The notes under the pieces: generated by a model | What the model saw: the letters and a program-made list of their open reading frames with translations, nothing else | Databases searched by the model: none | What the model was told of the DNA's origin: nothing | Part shown: positions 30,695 through 39,443 of the stretch, piece after piece | Layout: every line of letters begins with the position of its first letter | Position numbering within the stretch: the stretch's first letter is position 1 | Origin: an uncultured Pelagibacteraceae bacterium | GTDB taxonomy: Bacteria > Pseudomonadota > Alphaproteobacteria > Pelagibacterales > Pelagibacteraceae | Assembly (NCBI GenBank): GCA_902596375.1 | Contig: CACJTU010000004.1 | Coordinates: forward strand, 21,788 to 85,787 | DNA: 64,000 bases | Reading direction: 5' to 3' | Made by a program: the position numbers and the translations under genes

Positions 30695-33099
30695 TAGCTT
30701 CTCATTTTTTGACCACTTGGATCGTAAAGTGGTTCTTTAATAATTGAACAATTAAATAAATCTCCATTTATCTCTACTTGAATTTTATTTTCAGATTTAA
30801 TGTTTTTTTGATCAACAAAAGTAAACGCTACACTTTTGTTTACAAAATGAGCAAACCCACCTGAAGTTACATAGCCAATACTTTTATCTCCATTCAAGAC
30901 GGCTTCATTATTTGTTACATCAATTTCATTTGTTTCAACAATTAATGGTACGAGTTTATTTGAAGAATTTTCCTTTTGTGCACTTTCTTTACCAATAAAC
31001 TCTTTGTCCCAATTTATAAAAGCATCTAAGCCTGTCTCTTTTGCAGTAAAATCAGGTCTATAATCTAAAGTCCAAGCTCCCCAATTTTTCTCCAACCTCA
31101 TTGACATTAATGCTCTTCCACCAAAAGGTTTAATATTAAATTCTTTTCCAGCTTCCATTAATTCTTCATAAAGTTTTAGTTGATAGTGAGGTGCTACATA
31201 AATTTCATAACCGAGTTCGCCAGTAAATGAAATTCTATTTATTATAGCCGGAACTCCACCAACAAACATTCTTCTAGAATCTCTAAATTTAAATTTTTCA
31301 TTTGAAACATCATCTCTTACAATTTTTTCCAAAACTTTCCTTGAATTTGGTCCTGCAATAGACAAACCATGATACTCATCAGATCTATTAGAATAACTTA
31401 AATTAAATTTATCTATGTGACTCTCAAACCAACGTCTATGCATTTCTTGAGCAGCTCCAGAACCAAATACCATAAATTCATTTTCATCTAAACAAGCAAC
31501 CGTTAAATCACCACATAATTTTCCTCTATACGACAACATTGGAGATAAAGATATTCTTCCTGGTTTTGGAAGTCTTCCAGCCATTATGTGATCTAAAAAT
31601 TTTCTAGCATCAGGACCTTTGAATTCGTGTTTTGAAAAGTTGGCAACTTCGATTAAACCAACATTTTCTCTTACATTAATAACTTCTTTTGAAACATAGT
31701 CATGTGATCTTGATCTTTTAATAGTAGGTTCTTCATGAGCATCTTCTTTATTATTTGCAAACCACAAAACATTTTCTAATCCAAAGCTATCTCCCATAAC
31801 AGCACCTTGATTTACAAAACGATCATACAGTGCAGTAGTTTTTTGTTTTCTTCCCTTTGGTAAAGTTTCGTTTGGAAAAGTCATAATAAATCTTCGCTCA
31901 TAATTTTCTGAGGATTTTATTGTTCCATATTGAGGTGATGCATAATCTCCAAATCTTGCAACATCCATTGCCCAAACGTCAATTGATGGTTCTCCATCAA
32001 TAATCCATTCTGCTATACATTTTCCAACACCACCGCCTTGGCAAAATCCAGCCATAACACCAACAGCAACCCAATAATTTTTCATTCCTGGTACTGGACC
32101 AATAAGAGGGCTTCCATCTGGACCAAAAGTAAAAGGTCCATTAACTATATTTTTTATTCCTGCCCGCTCTAATGCTGGCATTCTCTCAAACCCAATTGCC
32201 AATCTATCTTCAATGTTATCTAACTTTGGCTCAAGTAACTCATGTCCAAAATTCATTGGTGTGCCTTCAACTTTCCAAGGAGTTGATTTTGGCTCATAAG
32301 TTCCAAGCAACATTCCTTTTCCTTCTTGTCTAAAGTAAATATTTCCCTCAAAATCTGTTCCAATTGGTAATCTTTGGTCACCCATTGCTTCAATTTCTGG
32401 AATAGGTTCAGTGATTAAATAATGATGCTCCATTGGTTGAACTGGAAGATTAAGCCCAGCTAGTTGACCAACTTCTCTTGCCCAAAGTCCTCCTGCATTA
32501 ATTACTATTTCAGCATTGATGTTTCCTTTTTCAGTAAAGACATCCCAAGTTCCGTCCTCTTTTTGTTTCGTATCTTTAACAACAGTGTGAGTATAATATT
32601 TTCCACCATGAATTTTTGCAGCTTTTGCAAAAGCGTAAGTAACTCCTGAAGGATCAACTTCACCATCGATAGGATCCCATAAGGCCAACAAATATCTAGA
32701 TGGATCAATTAGAGGATTTTTCTTTTTAACTTCCTCTAAAGAAATAAATTCTTGGTCAAGCCCCATATATCTTGCTTTTGATCTTTCTCTCTTTAAATAA
32801 TCAGCCCACACTTCATTTGAAGCTAAATAAAAACCTCCACTAGGTTTAAAGCCTACAGAATGACCTGACTCTTTTTCTATTTCTTTATATAAGCCTATTG
32901 TATAAGCCATCATCCTAGAGATATTAGGGTCAGATGAAATCACGTGAACATTTCCCGCTGCGTGCCAAGACGATCCTGAGGTAAGTTCGTTTCTCTCAAG
33001 TAAAATGCAATCCTTTAACCCAAATTTAGATAAATGGTAAAGAATAGAACAACCCACCACACCACCACCTATGATTACAACTTTAGCATTTTTCTCCAT
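30694..33099 (-). CDS. Dimethylglycine/sarcosine dehydrogenase-type flavoprotein (FAD + GcvT domains), paralog 2
   Basis: VVIIGGGVVGCSILYHLSKFGLKDCILLERNELTSGSSWHAAGN; C-terminal GcvT domain. Confidence 0.9.
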   Translation of the reverse strand: MEKNAKVVIIGGGVVGCSILYHLSKFGLKDCILLERNELTSGSSWHAAGNVHVISSDPNISRMMAYTIGLYKEIEKESGHSVGFKPSGGFYLASNEVWADYLKRERSKARYMGLDQEFISLEEVKKKNPLIDPSRYLLALWDPIDGEVDPSGVTYAFAKAAKIHGGKYYTHTVVKDTKQKEDGTWDVFTEKGNINAEIVINAGGLWAREVGQLAGLNLPVQPMEHHYLITEPIPEIEAMGDQRLPIGTDFEGNIYFRQEGKGMLLGTYEPKSTPWKVEGTPMNFGHELLEPKLDNIEDRLAIGFERMPALERAGIKNIVNGPFTFGPDGSPLIGPVPGMKNYWVAVGVMAGFCQGGGVGKCIAEWIIDGEPSIDVWAMDVARFGDYASPQYGTIKSSENYERRFIMTFPNETLPKGRKQKTTALYDRFVNQGAVMGDSFGLENVLWFANNKEDAHEEPTIKRSRSHDYVSKEVINVRENVGLIEVANFSKHEFKGPDARKFLDHIMAGRLPKPGRISLSPMLSYRGKLCGDLTVACLDENEFMVFGSGAAQEMHRRWFESHIDKFNLSYSNRSDEYHGLSIAGPNSRKVLEKIVRDDVSNEKFKFRDSRRMFVGGVPAIINRISFTGELGYEIYVAPHYQLKLYEELMEAGKEFNIKPFGGRALMSMRLEKNWGAWTLDYRPDFTAKETGLDAFINWDKEFIGKESAQKENSSNKLVPLIVETNEIDVTNNEAVLNGDKSIGYVTSGGFAHFVNKSVAFTFVDQKNIKSENKIQVEINGDLFNCSIIKEPLYDPSGQKMRS

Positions 33100-33107
33100 A
33101 AATTTAT

Positions 33108-34190
33108 TTATAACCTTTCTTTTTCAAAATTTACAATATTGTCTTCAAAATAAATATTTTTTAATTTGGACAATCTCTTTTGAAGAATATTTATATTTTT
33201 TTTAGTAAATGAAACTTTTTTTTGCTCTATTTCAGAAACTTGTCCCACATAGTTTATTGCATTCCAGACAGAAAAAATATTATTTAGTGAGAATTCCTTC
33301 AAATTGATAGATAAATTATTGAAGGTATATTTTAGTTTTTCTAGTTTAATTTTAAATTTATCTTTTTCTATATTTTTTTTTATTTGAGATATTAATTTTT
33401 TGGGTTCTGAATTTTTATAAAAACCATTCCTTGGATAGTAGTATTTGAGAAATGATCCTGTAAAATCCTTTCCTGATGAGTATATTAGGAACATTTTTCC
33501 CTTAAAATTTAACAAAGATAAAAGAGGTTTAATAACATTATTTACAGTCTGAATTAAAGGAGACCGAAGCTTAAAACATTGAGATGCAATAATAAAATCA
33601 TATTTTTTTGGAATTTCACTTATATTTCTAGGTATAAAGTCTTTTAATTTTTTTTTTTGATCTTTTCTGTAAATAGTCAAAAAAATTTTTGACTTGGGTT
33701 TAATTGAACCATTTTTGTTATTAAAAGATAATTTCCAATTTTTTCTAACATAAGGACTTAAACTCATTAAGATCTTAGTAAAATCAATACCTTTTTTTCC
33801 AACTAATTCTAATTTTTCAAATTTTACTTTGTCAGATGTAGAGTTATTTAAATCTTTATAACTACAATTAGTAATATTAAAAATTAAAGTTTTATGTTCA
33901 GCAAATCTATCCCCTAAAAAACTTAGAAGTACATTAATATCATCGATACTTATTTCTTTACCTACAACAAATATAGGTTTATTTGGCAAATATTTATGCA
34001 GACCTGACAAAAAAGTAGATATAATTGTTCCCTCACCAGTACCCGCGTCTAAAACGTTAAAAATTGGTGACCGAGTACTGATTTTTTCTATTTTTTTAAA
34101 TAAATAAAAAGCAATTTTTGATTTTTCATTAGTTGAGTTTACAAATGATAAATATTTGTCTCTAGAGTCAAAAAAAGTTTTTCTCTTCAT
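33108..34190 (-). CDS. Uncharacterised protein with methyltransferase-like motif, 360 aa
   Basis: FNVLDAGTGEGTIIS resembles SAM motif I; rest not recognised. Confidence 0.6.
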   Translation of the reverse strand: MKRKTFFDSRDKYLSFVNSTNEKSKIAFYLFKKIEKISTRSPIFNVLDAGTGEGTIISTFLSGLHKYLPNKPIFVVGKEISIDDINVLLSFLGDRFAEHKTLIFNITNCSYKDLNNSTSDKVKFEKLELVGKKGIDFTKILMSLSPYVRKNWKLSFNNKNGSIKPKSKIFLTIYRKDQKKKLKDFIPRNISEIPKKYDFIIASQCFKLRSPLIQTVNNVIKPLLSLLNFKGKMFLIYSSGKDFTGSFLKYYYPRNGFYKNSEPKKLISQIKKNIEKDKFKIKLEKLKYTFNNLSINLKEFSLNNIFSVWNAINYVGQVSEIEQKKVSFTKKNINILQKRLSKLKNIYFEDNIVNFEKERL

Positions 34191-34198
34191 ATTTATTA

Positions 34199-35239
34199 TC
34201 AGTATTTGATCTCCTTATTTACTTTTTTAAGAGATTTATCTGTTCCATGGTGAAAATGTTTACTCATATCTGGCATGTATTTCATTGAAATTGGTTTTTT
34301 GCCAATTGCAACAGACATTTCTCTAACATGATGAGCTTCAGCACCACAGCATATACCAATAAAATTTATTTTATTCTGAACACAATCTTTTGCAAATTCT
34401 GCCATTTCAAATCTGTTACAAAATAAATTATCTAAAGCTACGGGGAATGCATTTCCACCAGGAATACAATCACAACCATGATCAGTAATATTTAAAAAAC
34501 CAGGTTCTTCCTCTGTAGTTCTATAAGGAACTGGAAGCCCTGATACATGACAAGAAACTTTGTCTCTAACTTTTTTTAAAAGTTTCATTGTCATCTCTGG
34601 TCCTCTGTAACAATTCAATCCAACAACATCAGCACCCAGATCCTCCATCATCTTACATGCATCCTCAGCACTATGTCCTTCTCTAGTTTTATCCCCTCTA
34701 GGAATTGCAAAATTACAAACTGCAATTAGTCCTGCATCTTTAATTGCTTTTAATGCAATTTTCATTTCATCAGTCCAGCTTATTGTTTCAGCAATAACAA
34801 AGTCAACATCAGCTTCTTTTGCCCAAGCAACTTGCTCTTCGTACATTTGTTGACACTGCTTATGAGTATTTGGATCACCTGGATCAAATACGTTTGTATT
34901 TGCCACATCTCCACAAACCATCAAATCTAAATCTTTAAATTCAGCTGCAGCATCTTTTGCAATTTTAAGAGCACCTTTTTGCATTGGTTCTAACAAGTGT
35001 TCTTTGCCAATTATTCTCAACTTTTCTCTGTGACCGTAATAAGTAAACGCCTGAACAACATCTGAACCGGCTCTGATAAATTCTCTATGTAATTGAGTTA
35101 CTACCTCAGGATGTTCCAAAACAACTTCAGGAACAAATGGACCTGCTGAAAGATAACCCCTTCTTTCCATTGCAAAAAGATATCCTTCTGCACACATTAT
35201 TGGACCTTCATTTAATCTTGTAATAAGATCTTTTTTCAT
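34199..35239 (-). CDS. bhmT: Betaine-homocysteine S-methyltransferase family
   Basis: GAIxxx-type N-terminus EGYLFAMERRGYLSAGPFVPEVVLEHPE, Zn site motif IGICCGAEAHHVREMS. Confidence 0.88.
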   Translation of the reverse strand: MKKDLITRLNEGPIMCAEGYLFAMERRGYLSAGPFVPEVVLEHPEVVTQLHREFIRAGSDVVQAFTYYGHREKLRIIGKEHLLEPMQKGALKIAKDAAAEFKDLDLMVCGDVANTNVFDPGDPNTHKQCQQMYEEQVAWAKEADVDFVIAETISWTDEMKIALKAIKDAGLIAVCNFAIPRGDKTREGHSAEDACKMMEDLGADVVGLNCYRGPEMTMKLLKKVRDKVSCHVSGLPVPYRTTEEEPGFLNITDHGCDCIPGGNAFPVALDNLFCNRFEMAEFAKDCVQNKINFIGICCGAEAHHVREMSVAIGKKPISMKYMPDMSKHFHHGTDKSLKKVNKEIKY

Positions 35240-35250
35240 AATTTACCCTT

Positions 35251-36438
35251 TCATTTAGTTAAATTGGTTGCAACCCACTTATGAAACATCAAAGTAGGAG
35301 TATCCATTACAGGTGAAAAATTTCCACCATTGTAAGCCGGGGAACTTCGACCCTTTTGCATTCCTTCTATTGCAGTTACATCTTCGTTCATAACTTCTTG
35401 CCAAAATGCAAAATTTTTTTCTCTTATCCCTTTAAACTCATCACTCGAAGCACTTTCATCTCCAATATAATATAATTCAAAGTGTTCTTTTGTTTGATTG
35501 TTTGAAATTGGTTCTAGCCAAAATGCATAAAAATGATCTATATGAATTCCTAACATTACATTTGGATATAATGAGACATATTCTGACTTTTCAGAAAGTT
35601 CCGCGGGCCAATTTGGAAAACATTTAAATTTTATATTTCCATCAAACTGTTGTGAATATTTATCACTACCTTGTCCTGAAAAATTAAAATTTTCATCTTC
35701 TATGTGGTAGTGATCTGAAATATTTGAAACTCTATTCAGCTCTGGATGTATCCAGGGCAAATGATAGCTTTCGCAATAATTCTCAATAGCAAATTTCCAA
35801 TTACTATTTACTGTCATATTAAAGTAACCATTGTCAGAAGCATGTCTTATTAATTTTTGATCTTTTTTAGAAATAAACTTAGACCATCTATCCTCTAGAG
35901 GTTTAATAAAATCTTTAAATGGTTTTGCATTAGAACTAATATTAATAAAAATTAAATCCATCCAAATATTTGATTTAATTTCTTTTAAGTTACTCTTGTT
36001 TTTATCGAACCCTTCAACCTCATGTTTTCCTAGTCCTCCTAAATGTGGAGTAACAGTTAATTTTCCATTAAAATCATAGGACCAAGAATGATAAGGGCAT
36101 CTTATTACATTTTTTAATTTACATTCCTGATCAACTAATTTGAAACCCCTATGACTACAAACATTATGAAAAACTTTTACTTCATTCTCTTTGTTTCTAA
36201 CTATTAGTATTGGTATTCCTAAAAGATTAAAAGGTTTTGCATCGCCTGGATTTGGTACAGAACTTGCAACTCCAATCATCGTCCAATTATTTTTAAATAT
36301 TTTTTCTTTCTCAAACTCTAAATAATCATTATTCAAATAGCATTCATTAGGTAATCCATGAGCTTTCTCTATAGGATTTTTAACAACTTCTATTTTATTG
36401 GGATCTAAGATGTCTGATAATTTTTTATTTAAATTCAT
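35251..36438 (-). CDS. Rieske non-heme iron oxygenase alpha subunit, glycine betaine monooxygenase (GbcA)-like
   Basis: Rieske CSHRGFKL...CPYHSWSYDFNG; NWKFAIENYCESYHLPWIHPEL metal-binding region. Confidence 0.87.
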   Translation of the reverse strand: MNLNKKLSDILDPNKIEVVKNPIEKAHGLPNECYLNNDYLEFEKEKIFKNNWTMIGVASSVPNPGDAKPFNLLGIPILIVRNKENEVKVFHNVCSHRGFKLVDQECKLKNVIRCPYHSWSYDFNGKLTVTPHLGGLGKHEVEGFDKNKSNLKEIKSNIWMDLIFINISSNAKPFKDFIKPLEDRWSKFISKKDQKLIRHASDNGYFNMTVNSNWKFAIENYCESYHLPWIHPELNRVSNISDHYHIEDENFNFSGQGSDKYSQQFDGNIKFKCFPNWPAELSEKSEYVSLYPNVMLGIHIDHFYAFWLEPISNNQTKEHFELYYIGDESASSDEFKGIREKNFAFWQEVMNEDVTAIEGMQKGRSSPAYNGGNFSPVMDTPTLMFHKWVATNLTK

Positions 36439-36623
36439 AAACCTCCTTTTTTTTATTAATTAAAAAATTAATAGAGGCTTAAAATTATCTTTCTTTAATT
36501 ATGATTTGTTGAAAAACAGTTTTGCAATTTAAAATATAAACAAATTCTTTGAAAAAAAAATTTGCAGAAAAAGTCATGATAAAACCTTAAACAAAAATTT
36601 AGGACAGTTAAAGACAATTTAAC

Positions 36624-36640
36624 TTCAACCAGTAGTTGAA
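36624..36640. promoter_or_regulatory. Candidate operator palindrome in the divergent promoter region
   Basis: TTCAAC-CAGTA-GTTGAA, extended by AATTTAA(C)...TTAAATT. Confidence 0.45.
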
Positions 36641-36709
36641 TTAAATTTGCATTATTAATCTCAATGTGTTCAATTTAACTTTAAAATGAATCAAATGTTG
36701 GGAGATATA

Positions 36710-37720
36710 ATGAAAATTAAAAGAATACTTCTTTCCCTGGCTGTTGTTTTTGGTCTCACTTCTTTTGGAAGTGTAGCTAATGCTGCTTGTGGAAATATAA
36801 CAATCGCTAATATGAACTGGGCTTCAGCAAATTTCATGGCTGAGGTTGATAAAATTATATTAGAAGAAGGTTACGGATGTTCTGTAGAATTGGTGCCAGG
36901 TGCTACAATGCCTACGTTTACATCTATGCAAGAAAAAGGTGAGCCAGATGTTGCTCCAGAATTTTGGGCTAACGCTGCTATCATCGCTTTGAATAAAGCT
37001 GTTGATGAAGGAAAAATGCACTCACTTAATAAAGCGCCAATTACTGGTTTGGGTGAAGGATGGTGGGTATTACCTCACACACTTAAAAAACATCCGGAGT
37101 TAACAACTGCTGAAGCAATTTTAGCAAGACCAGATCTGTTTCCTCATCCAGAGGATCCATCAAAAGGTGGTTTCCATATTTGTCCTCCAGGCTGGAACTG
37201 TGAATTAAGTAATAGAAATCTTTACAAAGCTTTTGACATGGAAGCAAAAGGTTGGGCTATTGTTGAAACAGGTTCTGCTGCAGGATTAGATGGTTCAATT
37301 GCTAAAGCTGCTGAGCGAGGTGAAAACTGGTTTGGTTACTATTGGTCACCAACAGCTATAATCGGTAAATACGATATGAGAGCTGTAGACATGGGAGCTT
37401 GGGGTGGAAAAGATAACTGGGACAAATGTATAGTTTTACCAGAACAAGAATGTGGGGACCCTAAAGCAACTTCATGGACAAAATCTGAAGTTTACACAAT
37501 CGTAACTGACAATTTCAAGAATACAGCTGGAAGTGCTGGTATGGAATACTTTAAAAAAAGAACATATCCAGGTCCAGTAATGAACGGTATGTTAGTTTGG
37601 ATGGGTGAAAACCAAGCAGAAGGTGCTGATGCTGCAATTGAATTCCTTAAAACTCAAGAGAGCGTTTGGAGTAAATGGGTTTCAAGTGATGCTGCAAAAA
37701 AAATCAAAAAAGCACTATAA
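36710..37720 (+). CDS. Glycine betaine/quaternary-amine-type ABC transporter substrate-binding protein
   Basis: ORF 36686..37720; likely start ATG 36710 after GGGAG. Signal peptide; KVELVPG..., GWWVLPHTLKKHPELTT, YYWSPTAIIGKY. Confidence 0.88.
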   Translation: MKIKRILLSLAVVFGLTSFGSVANAACGNITIANMNWASANFMAEVDKIILEEGYGCSVELVPGATMPTFTSMQEKGEPDVAPEFWANAAIIALNKAVDEGKMHSLNKAPITGLGEGWWVLPHTLKKHPELTTAEAILARPDLFPHPEDPSKGGFHICPPGWNCELSNRNLYKAFDMEAKGWAIVETGSAAGLDGSIAKAAERGENWFGYYWSPTAIIGKYDMRAVDMGAWGGKDNWDKCIVLPEQECGDPKATSWTKSEVYTIVTDNFKNTAGSAGMEYFKKRTYPGPVMNGMLVWMGENQAEGADAAIEFLKTQESVWSKWVSSDAAKKIKKAL

Positions 37721-37732
37721 TTAAAAATATTA

Positions 37733-37756
37733 TCAAACCCGCTTCGGCGGGTTTGA
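37733..37756 (+). terminator. Intercistronic hairpin with TTCG loop
   Basis: TCAAACCCGC-TTCG-GCGGGTTTGA perfect 10-bp stem; no long T tract, so possibly partial terminator or RNA stabiliser. Confidence 0.8.
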
Positions 37757-37769
37757 TTTAATAAAAATT

Positions 37770-38657
37770 ATGGACTTCTTTAATAAAATTCCTGTAATGG
37801 ATAGAACAGCTCTTAGAGAGCTTAAAAAAGGAATTGATTCTAGTTTCAAAGAATTTTCTAGAGCGTATGGAGATGGGATTGAGGGTTTTTTTGATCCACT
37901 ATTACATTTTTTAATTTGGTTAGAAAAATTATTAGTAAACAGTCCATGGCCTTTGGTAATTGGTGTATTTGCTTTATTAGCTTGGATTGGATCGAGAAGT
38001 GTTAAGCTTGTTATTGGTACAGTTGTTTGCTTTATAGTAATTGGTTATTTTGGTATGTGGAAAAATTGCATGGCTACAGTTGCAATCATTTCCGTTTCTA
38101 CATTAGTTTGCATTGTTGTGGGAATTCCAATAGGAGTGTTAATGTCAAAATCAGCAAGAGCAGAAAAAGCAATTTTGCCTGTTTTAGATATGATGCAAAC
38201 TATTCCAAGCTTTGTATATTTAATTCCAATCATTATGCTTCTTGGTATCGGTAAAGTGCCTGGTTTGCTTGCTGTATGTATTTATGCTCTCCCTCCTATT
38301 GTAAGATTAACAAATCTAGGGATTAGAGAAGTTGATAAAGAAACTTTAGAAGCTAGCGAAGCTTTTGGGGCAACACCGATGCAAAAATTAAAATCTGTTC
38401 AAATCCCACTTTCTCTACCAACTATTTTTGCTGGGATTAACCAAACAATTATGATGGCTTTAGCAATGGTAGTGATTGCTTCAATGATAGGTGTAAAAGG
38501 CTTAGGAGTCCCTATTTTACAGGCAATTTCCAACCAATATTTAGCACTTGGAATGATGAATGGATTAGCAATCGTAGCTCTGGCAATTATCTTTGATAGA
38601 GTAACTCAACAGTACGGACAAAGAATTCAAAAGCACAGAGGTCAGTTAAAAAAGTAA
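37770..38657 (+). CDS. Glycine betaine/proline-type ABC transporter permease (ProW/OpuAB-like)
   Basis: MLDMMQTIPSFVYLIPIIMLLGIGKVPG; EASEAFGATPMQKLKSVQIPLSLPTIFAGINQTIMMALAMVVIASMIG. Confidence 0.93.
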   Translation: MDFFNKIPVMDRTALRELKKGIDSSFKEFSRAYGDGIEGFFDPLLHFLIWLEKLLVNSPWPLVIGVFALLAWIGSRSVKLVIGTVVCFIVIGYFGMWKNCMATVAIISVSTLVCIVVGIPIGVLMSKSARAEKAILPVLDMMQTIPSFVYLIPIIMLLGIGKVPGLLAVCIYALPPIVRLTNLGIREVDKETLEASEAFGATPMQKLKSVQIPLSLPTIFAGINQTIMMALAMVVIASMIGVKGLGVPILQAISNQYLALGMMNGLAIVALAIIFDRVTQQYGQRIQKHRGQLKK

Positions 38658-38714
38658 ATTAGTCTCAATCGAATTTTCTAGACTCATATTTCAAAATAAA
38701 TAAAGATCTTCTCT

Positions 38715-39443
38715 ATGAATTTTTCATTGGAAATAGGTCCTAAAACAGAGGTTGATACAGTTCCAGCGTTGTCTGACATTTATATAACAATGCTACCTGG
38801 AGGTGATTACAGAGAAACTGCTGATAAAGCAGTAGAACTTGTAAAAAAAGGATTTAACCCCGTGCCTCATTTTCCTGCTAGATCAATGCATGATGAAAAA
38901 GAACTTAAAGATTATGTTTCTAGATGCAAAGATGGAGGCGTAAAGCAGGCCTTAATTATTGGAGGCGGGAGAGAACCAGCAGGTAAATTTGATAGTTCAT
39001 TTCAACTTTTAGAGACAGGTTATTTTGAAAAAATGAAAATAGGAATTGCTGGACATCCTGAGGGGAGTCCTGATATATCCGATTCAGATTTAGAAAAAGC
39101 TATGATAGATAAAAAGCCTTACGCTGATTATATTGTAACACAGTGGTTGCTAGATCCTCAGCCTATTATAGATTTTATTTCTAAGCAAAGCGTACCAGTG
39201 CATGTGGGAATTACTGGGCCATTAAAAATATCTAGCTTGATTAAATTTGCTAATATTGTGGGGGCAAAAAATTCCTTAAACTTTCTTAAATCTAATTTTA
39301 GTAAGGCATTGGATTTATTGAAACCTAAAGACCCTAATGATTTAATTGGGAAAGTTAAATCGCATACTGATAACTTCCACATTTATACATTCGGCGGCTT
39401 GAAGGAAACTAACAAGTGGTTGAAGGAGAATAGTTATGTCTAA
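38715..39443 (+). CDS. MetF-like methylenetetrahydrofolate reductase family protein (short)
   Basis: ALSDIYITMLPGGDYRETADKAVELVKKGFNPVPHFPARSM; HPEGSPD; 242 aa. Confidence 0.75.
   Translation: MNFSLEIGPKTEVDTVPALSDIYITMLPGGDYRETADKAVELVKKGFNPVPHFPARSMHDEKELKDYVSRCKDGGVKQALIIGGGREPAGKFDSSFQLLETGYFEKMKIGIAGHPEGSPDISDSDLEKAMIDKKPYADYIVTQWLLDPQPIIDFISKQSVPVHVGITGPLKISSLIKFANIVGAKNSLNFLKSNFSKALDLLKPKDPNDLIGKVKSHTDNFHIYTFGGLKETNKWLKENSYV

Noticed and set aside
34199-35250. SAM-type riboswitch directly upstream of bhmT
   Set aside because: Only 11 bp separate it from the Rieske gene, leaving no room for an aptamer.
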